Source of the DNA: Mesosutterella porci
Lineage (GTDB): Bacteria > Pseudomonadota > Gammaproteobacteria > Burkholderiales > Burkholderiaceae_F
Direction: 5' to 3'
DNA length: 64,000 nucleotides
NCBI RefSeq assembly: GCF_022134585.1
Contig: NZ_JAKNCT010000002.1
Coordinates: forward strand, 124,001-188,000
The notes beneath the pieces are model-generated. The model saw only the letters and a program-made list of their open reading frames with translations. It ran no database searches and had not been told where the DNA came from. Below are positions 45,246 through 53,240 of the stretch, piece after piece; the stretch's first letter is position 1; each line of letters opens with the position of its first letter. A program made the position numbers and the translations under genes.

Positions 45246-45321
45246 TGGTGGGTGCGCAGGGGCTCGAACCCTGGACCGACGGATTAAGGGTCCGCTGCTC
45301 TACCAACTGAGCTACGCGCCC
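45246..45321 (-). tRNA. tRNA-Lys (anticodon CTT), variant copy with C33
   Basis: A 76-nt cloverleaf with CCA. It is identical to the next copy (45358-45433) except for one base: the anticodon loop reads CCCTTAA, so position 33 is C (genomic G at 45289) where nearly all tRNAs have U. Acceptor GGGCGCG/CGCACCC has one mismatch-type pair shared by both copies. Function may be impaired because U33 makes the U-turn of the anticodon loop. Confidence 0.9.
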
Positions 45322-45357
45322 AAATCGAAAAGCTGTTAAAGCTTTTTCTCTGAATTA

Positions 45358-45433
45358 TGGTGGGTGCGCAGGGGCTCGAACCCTGGACCGACGGATTAAG
45401 AGTCCGCTGCTCTACCAACTGAGCTACGCGCCC
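45358..45433 (-). tRNA. tRNA-Lys (anticodon CTT)
   Basis: A 76-nt cloverleaf with CCA. The anticodon stem GCGGA/TCCGT holds the loop CTCTTAA with normal U33 and CTT at 34-36. It reads AAG. Thirty-six nt separate it from the variant copy. Confidence 0.95.
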
Positions 45434-45459
45434 ATAATTCCTTTGCAAGCCGCCCATCG

Positions 45460-45535
45460 TGGTGGGTCGTGCGAGGCTCGAACTCGCGACCAACGGATTA
45501 AAAGTCCGCTGCTCTACCAACTGAGCTAACGACCC
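45460..45535 (-). tRNA. tRNA-Lys (anticodon TTT)
   Basis: A 76-nt cloverleaf with CCA. Acceptor GGGTCGT/ACGACCC, loop CTTTTAA with TTT at 34-36. It reads AAA/AAG and is the promoter-proximal gene of the three. Confidence 0.96.
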
Positions 45536-45581
45536 AAATCCAAGCTCGTCAAGCTTCACGTTTCGGCTAGCTAGGTCACGC

Positions 45582-45611
45582 ATTCTAGTACTTTTTATTT
45601 GCTTTTGTCAA
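45582..45611 (-). promoter_or_regulatory. Promoter of the tRNA-Lys cluster
   Basis: On the minus strand a consensus TTGACA (45611-45606) and TAGAAT (45587-45582) are 18 nt apart. The downstream discriminator is GC-rich (GCGTGACC), as expected for stringently controlled tRNA promoters. Confidence 0.9.
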
Positions 45612-45666
45612 GAAAAAAATCAACGTGGGGGACCGCCTGCTGTTTTTTGGAAAAAAGCAGGTCTCA

Positions 45667-45690
45667 TTTATTAGGGTAATCTCTAATAAA
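45667..45690. promoter_or_regulatory. AT-rich inverted repeat upstream of recA
   Basis: TTTATTAG (45667-45674) and CTAATAAA (45683-45690) are perfect 8-bp arms with an 8-nt spacer. No CTGT-N8-ACAG LexA box is visible in the 320-nt gap before recA, so this palindrome is the best operator candidate there. The rest of the gap (about 45612-45859) has an AT-rich centre and no other recognisable element. Confidence 0.4.
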
Positions 45691-45859
45691 AATGAAATTT
45701 TAAAAAACTGATTCCTGCCGGAAATAAGGGCAAGATATAAGAAAAGACATAGGTGGGATGCGCGGCCTGGAGAAAAAGAAGCAAGGCGGCGTGTTTCGCG
45801 CGAATCGATTTCATCAACGCAGCAGGGGCTCTTCGGGAGTCCCTTCGGAGAATACTGAT

Positions 45860-47149
45860 ATGGCAGCAGACAAGAAAAATAAGGACAAAGCGTCAACCCG
45901 CGCGGTCCGGATCGTGGAGAAGGAGGAGCGCCAGAAGGCGCTGAATGCGACCCTTTCCCTCATTGAAAAGCAGTTCGGGAAGGGGTCCATCATGAGGATG
46001 GACAGCAGCAGCGTGAACCAGGACATCAGCGTCGTCTCGACGGGCTCGCTCGGTCTGGACATCGCGCTTGGGGTCGGCGGGCTGCCCCGGGGCCGCGTGA
46101 TCGAAGTCTTCGGCCCCGAGTCCTCGGGCAAGACGACGCTGACCCTTCAGGTCGTCGCGGAAATGCAGAAAAGCGGGGGCACCTGCGCCTTCATCGACGC
46201 CGAGCACGCGCTGGACCCGCAGTACGCGGAGCGCATCGGAGTGGACCTGCAGAAACTGCTGATCTCCCAGCCCGACAACGGCGAGCAGGCGCTTGACATC
46301 TGCGACGCCCTCGTGCGTTCCGGCGCGGTGGACCTCATCGTGGTGGACTCGGTGGCGGCGCTTACTCCCAAGGCCGAAATCGAGGGCGAGATGGGCGACG
46401 CGCTGCCCGGCCTGCAGGCCCGCCTGATGAGCCAGGCCCTGCGAAAGCTCACGGCTTCCATCAACCGCACGCAGTGCATGGTGATCTTCATCAACCAGAT
46501 CCGCATGAAAATCGGAGTTTCCTACGGCAACCCCGAGGTGACGACCGGCGGAAACGCCCTCAAGTTCTACAGCTCCGTGCGCATTGAGATCCGGCGCAGC
46601 GGCTCGATCAAGAAGGGCGATGACATCATCGGTTCGGAAACCCGCGTCAAGGTGGTGAAGAACAAGGTGGCTCCCCCGTTCCGCACTGCGGTCTTCGACA
46701 TCCTGTACGGCGAGGGCATTTCCCGCGAGAGCGAGATCCTCACGATCGGAGCGGACCTCGACATCATCGACAAGGCGGGCGCCTGGTACAGCTACGCGGG
46801 AGAAAAGATCGGCCAGGGCAAGGACAAGGCCTGCGAGTACCTGAAGGCTCACCCGCAGGTGGCCCGCGAGATTGAAAACAAGATTCGCGCGATCAAGGGC
46901 GTCCGCAGCCTCGACGCCCAGGGCTCCGGGGCGGCCGCGGACGGAGCTGCGGGCGCAAAGCCCGAGGCCTCCGAAAAGGCGGCGGACAAGCCCGCAGGAA
47001 AGCCTGAAGCGAAGGAGGAGAAGGCCGGCGGCGCGGAAGACTCCGGCGCGAAGGAGAAGGCGAAGGAAAAGGGGAAGGAGGATGAGCCCGCTGAGTCGAC
47101 CGTGGTGCTCGATCCTGAGGAAGACTTTTCGCCTGAAGAGTTCCTGTGA
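45860..47149 (+). CDS. recA: Recombinase RecA, with long C-terminal extension
   Basis: Strand-exchange ATPase and SOS coprotease. The ATG at 45860 has GGAG 10 nt upstream. It has 429 residues against about 350 normally. The core is intact: Walker [10 protein letters not shown] (about 84-92), [20 protein letters not shown] and the L2-region [14 protein letters not shown]. The core ends near GVRSLDAQG (about 350); the remaining 75 or so residues are an Ala/Glu/Lys/Gly-rich low-complexity tail ending in acidic [15 protein letters not shown]. In other bacteria the acidic RecA C-terminus tempers activity, so a longer one may do so more strongly. recX follows with a 1-nt overlap. Confidence 0.97.
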   Translation: MAADKKNKDKASTRAVRIVEKEERQKALNATLSLIEKQFGKGSIMRMDSSSVNQDISVVSTGSLGLDIALGVGGLPRGRVIEVFGPESSGKTTLTLQVVAEMQKSGGTCAFIDAEHALDPQYAERIGVDLQKLLISQPDNGEQALDICDALVRSGAVDLIVVDSVAALTPKAEIEGEMGDALPGLQARLMSQALRKLTASINRTQCMVIFINQIRMKIGVSYGNPEVTTGGNALKFYSSVRIEIRRSGSIKKGDDIIGSETRVKVVKNKVAPPFRTAVFDILYGEGISRESEILTIGADLDIIDKAGAWYSYAGEKIGQGKDKACEYLKAHPQVAREIENKIRAIKGVRSLDAQGSGAAADGAAGAKPEASEKAADKPAGKPEAKEEKAGGAEDSGAKEKAKEKGKEDEPAESTVVLDPEEDFSPEEFL

Positions 47150-47676
47150 TGCTCAAAGAGGAGAGCGATGCCCCCGAAGGTGCTCCGCGGCAGGCGCGGC
47201 CCGGAAGGGAAAAGGCTCCGTCGAGGCGCGGCAGTCTCCTCGCGGAGGCCGTGGCGGCCCTCGCGCGCAGGGAATATGCGCGGGCAGAACTGCGGCGGAA
47301 GCTTCGCCGGCGCTTTCCCGACACCGCGGAGCAGGAGCTCGAGGCGGTGCTCGACCGGCTCGAGTCGCTGGGCTATCTCTCGGACGAGCGCTTTGCTGAG
47401 AAGTTCGTGCGTCAGAAAGGCGGCCGCCTCGGGGCGGCGCGTCTGCGCATGGAGCTCAAGCAGCGGGGAGTACCGTCTGAGGCGGTGGAGGCGGCCCTCT
47501 CGCAGCTCGGCGGTTCCGAGGAGGAGCGGGCCTATCAGGTCTGGGCGAAGAAGTTCGGCAGCCTGCCTGGGGACGAGCGGGAGCGGGGCCGGCAGATTCG
47601 CTTCCTTCTGTCCAGGGGATTCGGGTATTCTATTATCCGCGATGTCTTCGACCGCGCGCGCAGCGGTCTAGACTAA
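47149..47676 (+). CDS. recX: Regulatory protein RecX
   Basis: Modulator that limits RecA filament growth. About 175 residues with the ATG at 47149, which shares one nucleotide with the recA stop (TGATG); a GTG at 47146 is possible. The repeated three-helix units are visible: ALARREYARAELRRKLRRRFP (about 36-56), LDRLESLGYLSDERFAEKFVRQKGGRLG and RQIRFLLSRGFGYSIIRDVF at the end. The first 30 residues are a basic, disordered extension. Confidence 0.93.
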   Translation: MLKEESDAPEGAPRQARPGREKAPSRRGSLLAEAVAALARREYARAELRRKLRRRFPDTAEQELEAVLDRLESLGYLSDERFAEKFVRQKGGRLGAARLRMELKQRGVPSEAVEAALSQLGGSEEERAYQVWAKKFGSLPGDERERGRQIRFLLSRGFGYSIIRDVFDRARSGLD

Positions 47677-47770
47677 AACCTTTAGGCAGGGTTTTGAAAT
47701 AATTCCATATTTTGCAGCACAACCTCCGTCTCCGCCCGCGAATCCGTGCGGCGCGAAATGATTTCTTCTT

Positions 47771-48946
47771 ATGAAAGTTTACGAATACCAGGCCAAATCG
47801 ATTTTGGCCAAATACGGTGTCCCGCTGCTGCGGGGAGTTCCTGTGTTCGAGGCCGGGGCCGCGGCGCAGGCGGCTGAAGGCCTGAGCACTTCAGGCCCCT
47901 GGGTGGTCAAGGCTCAGGTTCACGCCGGCGGGCGCGGCAAGGCGGGCGGTGTGAAAATCGCGCGCAGTCTGCAGGAAGTGGCCGACATCTCGCGCGCCAT
48001 GCTGGGCGCGAAGCTGGTCACGCGTCAGACCGGACCGGCGGGGATTGCGGTGCACAGGCTCTACATTGAGGAGGCCTGCGACATTGCCCGCGAGCTTTAC
48101 GCCGCCATTCTTATTGACCGCTCGAGCCAGAAAATCTGCGTGCTCGCCTCAGCCGAGGGCGGCATGGAGATTGAGGAGCTCGCCGAGAAGCGCCCTGAGG
48201 CGATCCGGCGCATGCTGATTGACCCCCTGCAGGCTCCCGGGGTCGGCGCTTTCGAGGCCTTCTCCTCGGAGCTCGGGCTTGAGGACGGGGAGCGCGAGCG
48301 CTTCGGGGACGCGCTTCTGAAGCTCTACGAGGCTTTTGTCCACGAGGACGCGTCGCTGCTCGAAATCAACCCCATGGTGATCACCCGCGGCGGCGAGGTG
48401 ATTGCCCTTGACGCGAAGCTGATCGTCGATGACAATGCGCTGTTCCGTCATCCCGAGACGGCTGCGATGCTCGACCCCCAGGCCGAGGACAGGCTGGAGC
48501 TGCTCGCAAGGAAGTCGAATCTCAGCTACATCGATCTCGACGGGGACATCGCCTGCATGGTGAACGGCGCGGGCCTGGCCATGGCGACCATGGACATCAT
48601 CAAGCTCTACGGAGGCAGCCCCGCCAATTTCCTCGATGTCGGCGGCAGCGCCACGGTCGAGAGGATCACGGCTGCGTTCCGCATCATGCTCGAGAATCCC
48701 AACATCCATGCGATTCTGATCAACATTTTCGGCGGGATCATGCAGTGCGACATCGTCGCTCAGGGGCTGGTGGAGGCCTCCAGGACGCTCAATCTCAAGC
48801 TGCCCATGGTGGTGAGGATGCACGGCACCCATGAAGAGGAAGGCCATCGGATTCTCAGGGAGTCGGGCCTGAGCTTTATTTCGGCTGAAACAATGTCTGA
48901 TGCGGCGGAAAAGGCCGTCAGAGCGGCAAGGGAGGCGGCTCAATGA
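47771..48946 (+). CDS. sucC: Succinyl-CoA synthetase (ADP-forming) beta subunit
   Basis: TCA-cycle enzyme subunit with the ATP-grasp fold that binds nucleotide and succinate. It has 391 residues. Signatures are [40 protein letters not shown] (about 44-61), LEINPMVIT and [13 protein letters not shown] plus [15 protein letters not shown] near the C-terminus. It overlaps sucD by 4 nt. The recA-recX-sucC-sucD-terC order is typical of Burkholderiales. Confidence 0.97.
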   Translation: MKVYEYQAKSILAKYGVPLLRGVPVFEAGAAAQAAEGLSTSGPWVVKAQVHAGGRGKAGGVKIARSLQEVADISRAMLGAKLVTRQTGPAGIAVHRLYIEEACDIARELYAAILIDRSSQKICVLASAEGGMEIEELAEKRPEAIRRMLIDPLQAPGVGAFEAFSSELGLEDGERERFGDALLKLYEAFVHEDASLLEINPMVITRGGEVIALDAKLIVDDNALFRHPETAAMLDPQAEDRLELLARKSNLSYIDLDGDIACMVNGAGLAMATMDIIKLYGGSPANFLDVGGSATVERITAAFRIMLENPNIHAILINIFGGIMQCDIVAQGLVEASRTLNLKLPMVVRMHGTHEEEGHRILRESGLSFISAETMSDAAEKAVRAAREAAQ

Positions 48947-49842
48947 GCATTCTTGTCAATGAAAACACCCGCGTGATCACGCAGGGCATCACCGGGCACG
49001 CCGGGCAGTTCCACACCCGCGCCTGCCGGGCCTACGCCAACGCGGCCGACCGCTTTGTCGCGGGCGTCAACCCCCGCAAGGCCGGCCAGCAGATGGACGG
49101 CATTCCGATTTTCGCGACGGTCCGCGAGGCCAAGGAGCAGACCGGCGGCAACGCGAGCGTGATCTACGTCCCGCCGGCGTTCGCCGCGGGGGCGATCCTG
49201 GAGGCGGTCGACGCCGAGCTGGATCTCGTGGTCTGCATCACCGAGGGCATCCCGGTGCTGGACATGCTGCGGGTGCGGAACTACATGAAGGACCGCAAGA
49301 GCCATACGCTACTGCTTGGACCGAACTGCCCGGGGCTGCTGGTGCCGGGGCTGCTCAAGCTGGGCATCATGCCGGCGAGCATCCACCGTCCGGGGCGCAT
49401 CGGTGTGGTTTCCCGCTCGGGTACGCTCACCTACGAAGCGGTGGATCAGATTACGGCCTGCGGCCTGGGGCAGTCGGCTGCGGTCGGCATCGGCGGCGAC
49501 CCGATCAACGGGCTCAAGCACATCGACCTGCTGCGGATGTTCGAGGAAGATCCGGGCACAGACGCCGTTGTGATGATCGGCGAGATCGGCGGCAGCGATG
49601 AGGTGGAAGCCGCCCGCTGGGCACGCGACAACATGACCAAGCCCGTCGTGGGCTTCATCGCCGGGATCACCGCCCCTGCGGGGCGCCGCATGGGCCATGC
49701 GGGGGCGATCATCGCCTCGGGCGTGGACACGGCCGAAAGCAAGATCCGCATCCTTGAGGAGTGCGGCATTCCCGTGGCGAGAAACCCCGCAGAGATGGGC
49801 AGCCTGCTGCTTTCCGTTCTGAAGAAGAAGGGAATGTGCTGA
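48943..49842 (+). CDS. sucD: Succinyl-CoA synthetase alpha subunit
   Basis: CoA-binding subunit that carries the phosphohistidine. It has 299 residues. VITQGITGHAGQFHT (about 10-24) is the CoA-binding loop, GPNCPGLLVPG lies at about 124-134, VSRSGTLTYEA at about 151-161, and the active-site His is in GRRMGHAGAII (about 246-256). Confidence 0.97.
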   Translation: MSILVNENTRVITQGITGHAGQFHTRACRAYANAADRFVAGVNPRKAGQQMDGIPIFATVREAKEQTGGNASVIYVPPAFAAGAILEAVDAELDLVVCITEGIPVLDMLRVRNYMKDRKSHTLLLGPNCPGLLVPGLLKLGIMPASIHRPGRIGVVSRSGTLTYEAVDQITACGLGQSAAVGIGGDPINGLKHIDLLRMFEEDPGTDAVVMIGEIGGSDEVEAARWARDNMTKPVVGFIAGITAPAGRRMGHAGAIIASGVDTAESKIRILEECGIPVARNPAEMGSLLLSVLKKKGMC

Positions 49843-49868
49843 TTTTTTGACCGGAGCCGATTCAATTG

Positions 49869-50591
49869 ATGGACTGGATTGTTGACGTATTTACGACCAT
49901 GCACTGGGCGGCCGTGGGCCAGATCATCCTGATCGACGTGTTGCTGGGCGGCGACAACGCCGTGGTGATCGCACTCGCCTGCCGGAATCTGCCGCACAGC
50001 CAGAGGGCGAAGGGCATCTTCTGGGGCACGGCCGGCGCCATCACGCTGCGCGTCATTCTGATCACATTCGCCGTGATGCTGCTCAACATTCCGGGCCTGA
50101 AGCTGGCGGGTGGCCTCATCCTCCTTTGGATCGGCTACAAGCTGCTGCTGCCCGACGACGGCAAGCCCGAGGAGGTCGAGGGCAGCACGAAGCTGCTCGG
50201 AGCGATCAAGACCATCATCGTGGCCGACCTGATCATGTCCATCGACAACGTGATCGGCATCGCAGGGGCGGCGCAGCAGGCCCACGAGGCGCACCAGACC
50301 ATGCTCGTCATTTTCGGCCTGCTGGTGTCCGTGCCCTTCATCGTTTTCGGCAGCCAGCTTGTGCTGAAGGTGCTTGACCGCTTCCCGGTGATCATTCTCC
50401 TGGGCGGGGGGTTGCTCGGCTGGATCGCGGGCGGGCTGTTCATTTCCGACAGCTTTATTGCGAACCGGGTCGCCGGGATCGACTCCTGGCATCTGCCGGT
50501 ATCGCTCCTTTGCGCGCTGCTCGTGGTGGCAGCGGGGCTTCTCGCTCGGCGTCGCTCCGGGGTGGACCTCATCACCGGGCAGAAGAAATAG
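49869..50591 (+). CDS. TerC-family integral membrane protein
   Basis: Multi-pass membrane protein of about 240 residues, YjbE/YkoY type, related to manganese or other metal handling at the membrane. The paired acidic motifs VLLGGDNAVVIALAC (about 24-38) and LIMSIDNVIGIAG (about 121-133) lie in transmembrane helices. The ATG at 49869 is preferred to the adjoining TTG. It is the last gene of the recA-to-terC run; its substrate is inferred from family members only. Confidence 0.9.
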   Translation: MDWIVDVFTTMHWAAVGQIILIDVLLGGDNAVVIALACRNLPHSQRAKGIFWGTAGAITLRVILITFAVMLLNIPGLKLAGGLILLWIGYKLLLPDDGKPEEVEGSTKLLGAIKTIIVADLIMSIDNVIGIAGAAQQAHEAHQTMLVIFGLLVSVPFIVFGSQLVLKVLDRFPVIILLGGGLLGWIAGGLFISDSFIANRVAGIDSWHLPVSLLCALLVVAAGLLARRRSGVDLITGQKK

Positions 50592-50636
50592 ACTCCGGCC
50601 GTCCTTCTTCGCGCAGGGACGACCGCGGGCCCTTTT

Positions 50637-51746
50637 TCAGCGGGCCTCGCCCGTCTCCAGTCCTTCGATGAATCCGCCGCCCAGGCAGACGTCGCCGTCA
50701 TAGAGCACGGCGCTCTGGCCCGGGGTGACGGCCCACTGCGGCTTGTCGAAGCGAAGCGAGAACGCATGCTCGCCGGAGCCGGTGAGCACGGCGGGGCAGT
50801 CACTCTGGCGATAGCGGGTCTTCACCCCGAAGCGCCCGCCCTGCAGGGGCGGCTTTCCTGAAATCCAGGAGGGTTCCGAGGCGTAGAGGTGGTCTTTGAG
50901 CAGCCAGGGGTGGTCGTGGCCCTGCACCACCCAGAGCACGTTGCTGCGGATGTCCTTTGCGGCCACGAACCAGGGCTTTTCCTCCAGGCCCCGGGCGCCC
51001 CCTATGCCGATGCCCTTTCTCTGGCCGATCGTGTAGAAGGCGAGTCCGATGTGCCTGCCGACGCAGCGCCCCTGCGGGGTGCCGTCCGGCGTCCGGATTT
51101 CGCCCTCGTGCGTAGGAAGGTAGCGCTCGAGGAACTCCCTGAAGGGACGCTCGCCGATGAAGCAGATGCCGGTGGAATCCTTTTTGTCCGCTACCGGCAG
51201 TCCTATCCTGCGAGCGAGAGCCCTCACATCCTTCTTGTACATCCCGCCCACGGGAAAGAGCGCCCGGCTCACCTGGTTTTGCGAGAGGCGGTGCAGGAAG
51301 TAGCTCTGGTCCTTGGAGGGGTCGACTCCTTTGAGCAGCTCAGTGGTGCCGTCCTCGGCCCTGCGGGTGCGGGCGTAATGCCCGGTGGCGATCCAGTCCG
51401 CTCCCATCTCCATCGCCCGATCCAGGAAGGCCTTGAACTTGATCTCGGAGTTGCACAGGACATCGGGGTTGGGCGTTCGTCCCGCGGCGTATTCCTTGAG
51501 AAAGATGGAGAAGACCCGCTCCTTGTACTCCCGGGCGAAATTGACGGCCTGCAGGTCGATGCCGATCACGTCCGCGGCGCTCGAGGCGTCGATCAGATCC
51601 TGGCGGCTCGTGCAGTATTCGCCGTTGTCGTCGTCCTCCCAGTTCTTCATGAAGAGGCCGATCACCTCATAGCCCTGCTGCTTGAGCAGCCAGGCGCTCA
51701 CCGCGGAATCAACTCCGCCGGACATCCCCACAATCACTCTAGGCAT
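50637..51746 (-). CDS. mnmA: tRNA-specific 2-thiouridylase MnmA
   Basis: ATP-pyrophosphatase that thiolates U34 of Lys, Glu and Gln tRNAs. It has 369 residues. The PP-loop is [11 protein letters not shown] (about 6-16). The two catalytic cysteines are in [12 protein letters not shown] (about 94-105) and [10 protein letters not shown] (about 190-199). It modifies products such as tRNA-Lys(TTT) at 45460-45535. It converges on terC and diverges from the nitronate-monooxygenase-like gene. Confidence 0.97.
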   Translation of the reverse strand: MPRVIVGMSGGVDSAVSAWLLKQQGYEVIGLFMKNWEDDDNGEYCTSRQDLIDASSAADVIGIDLQAVNFAREYKERVFSIFLKEYAAGRTPNPDVLCNSEIKFKAFLDRAMEMGADWIATGHYARTRRAEDGTTELLKGVDPSKDQSYFLHRLSQNQVSRALFPVGGMYKKDVRALARRIGLPVADKKDSTGICFIGERPFREFLERYLPTHEGEIRTPDGTPQGRCVGRHIGLAFYTIGQRKGIGIGGARGLEEKPWFVAAKDIRSNVLWVVQGHDHPWLLKDHLYASEPSWISGKPPLQGGRFGVKTRYRQSDCPAVLTGSGEHAFSLRFDKPQWAVTPGQSAVLYDGDVCLGGGFIEGLETGEAR

Positions 51747-51873
51747 TTTTCACCACAAACCAAACGCAGCATCAGAAAAGGCCGGAAGATGAGCTGCGGG
51801 CCCGCCCCGCCTCATTCGGCTAGTATGATCTTAACGGTTCGGGCACTGCGCTGCTCGGGTCAGGAGGGAGAGG

Positions 51874-52998
51874 ATGCAGGCACAGGAAGGCATGATAAGG
51901 GCGGCGGCCGAACGGGCCCGGCGATTCTGCGAAAGGCTGGAGATAGAGATTCCGCTGCTGTCGGCCCCGATGTCCGGCGTGAGCACGCCGGAGCTTGCCG
52001 CAGCATTTTCCTGCGCCGGAGGGCTCGGGGTGCTCGCGGCTGATCTGCTCGAGCCCGAGGACATCGAGCGCGAGGTGAGGCGTGTGCGCGCGATCACGGA
52101 CCGGCCGTTTGCGGTCAATCTGCGCATTCCGCCGCGCGACCGGGGTGACCGCGCTCAGGCCCTGAAGGTGATCTACGCGCTGGGCGAGCTCAGGCGAGAG
52201 CTGGGACTGCCCGAGCAGGTCGACCTGGACGCCTTCCGGGAGCCTGATTTCGACCGCCAGCTCGAGGCGCTCCTCGACTGTGGAGTGAGGGCGGCGTGCT
52301 GCTCCTTCGGAGGCTATAGGGAGGCCTACGAGGAGAGGCTGCATGCGGCCGGGGTCTTTATCCTTGGGGCGGCCACCACGCTGCGGGAGGCGAAGGTCCA
52401 GCGTTCGGCTCGCGCCGATGCCGTGATCCTGCAGGGGGCAGAAGCCGGCGGCCCCAGGCTTTATTTTGAAAGCGAGCCGCAGGAGTCTTCGGTCGGGCTT
52501 TCCGTGCTGCTTGCGGGCGCGGGGCGCGCCGTGAACCTGCCGCTGGTCGCCTCGGGCGGCATCTCCACGCCGGCAGGCGCGGTCGCGGCCCTGGTGGCGG
52601 GCGCTTCCGCCGTCATGGTGGGCACCGCCGTGGCCTGCAGCCCCGAGTCAGCGGCCCCCGACCTGATGAAGCGTTCGATGATCGCCGCATCCGACACGGC
52701 TACGTGCCTGAGCGACCAGCTCTCGGGCAGGCTCGAGCGGGTGATGAAAAACGGCCTGATCGAAGCCCTGAAACGGGCCGGCGTGGCCTCCTCGGGCTAT
52801 CCCTGGCAGCGCTTTATCATGCACGACCTGATGGAGCGGGCCGCGCAGCTGGGCCGCGCGGATCTGCTCCGAATGCCCGTCGGGCAGGGGGCGGACGTGT
52901 TCTGCTGCAGGAAGGCATTGGAAACCGTCCGCATTCTGGGGCAGGCTCTGCGGGAGTTCATGAGCGGCCAAAGCGCCGGCCCAGCAAAGGAACAATGA
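51874..52998 (+). CDS. Nitronate-monooxygenase-like FMN protein
   Basis: TIM-barrel FMN enzyme of the NMO/2-nitropropane dioxygenase family, 374 residues. Signatures are IPLLSAPMSGVSTPELAAAFSCAGGLGVLA (about 28-57), the phosphate-binding LVASGGISTPAGAVAALVAGASAVMVGTA (about 225-253) and LSDQLSGRLERVMKN. The usual EAGGHxG motif reads EAGGPRL here, so the catalytic His of class I NMOs is Pro194. It may act on another substrate or lack NMO activity. A Met seven codons in could be an alternative start. The S4 gene follows directly. Confidence 0.82.
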   Translation: MQAQEGMIRAAAERARRFCERLEIEIPLLSAPMSGVSTPELAAAFSCAGGLGVLAADLLEPEDIEREVRRVRAITDRPFAVNLRIPPRDRGDRAQALKVIYALGELRRELGLPEQVDLDAFREPDFDRQLEALLDCGVRAACCSFGGYREAYEERLHAAGVFILGAATTLREAKVQRSARADAVILQGAEAGGPRLYFESEPQESSVGLSVLLAGAGRAVNLPLVASGGISTPAGAVAALVAGASAVMVGTAVACSPESAAPDLMKRSMIAASDTATCLSDQLSGRLERVMKNGLIEALKRAGVASSGYPWQRFIMHDLMERAAQLGRADLLRMPVGQGADVFCCRKALETVRILGQALREFMSGQSAGPAKEQ

Positions 52999-53009
52999 AG
53001 GAAAACACA

Positions 53010-53240
53010 ATGGAAAAAACGGTTTTTGAGCTCAAGACGGAATTCATCAAGCTCGACTCCCTGCTCAAGGCGGCAGGCGTGTTCGCAACCGGCGGAGAGG
53101 CCAAGGAGGCGATTCAGTCCGGCCGGGTGCTCGTGAACGGGCGGAAGGAAACCCGCCGCGGGGCGAAGCTGCGCGGCGGGGAGACCGTCGCCGCGCAGGG
53201 CAGGGAAATCGAGGTGAAGGCCGGCGCGGCGGCTTCCTAA
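53010..53240 (+). CDS. Small S4-domain RNA-binding protein (YbcJ-like)
   Basis: A 76-residue protein that is essentially one S4 fold: FIKLDSLLKAAGVFATGGEAKEAIQSGRVLVNGRKETRRGAKLRGGETV (about 13-61). The ATG at 53010 has AAGGA 8 nt upstream, better than the ATG at 52995 that overlaps the NMO stop. The IKLDxLLK start is typical of the YbcJ/YaaA group. Probably binds structured RNA; target unknown. Its stop overlaps the convergent acyl-CoA ligase stop by 4 nt. Confidence 0.85.
   Translation: MEKTVFELKTEFIKLDSLLKAAGVFATGGEAKEAIQSGRVLVNGRKETRRGAKLRGGETVAAQGREIEVKAGAAAS

Noticed and set aside
45612-45859. LexA/SOS box before recA
   Set aside because: No CTGT-N8-ACAG or close variant was found.
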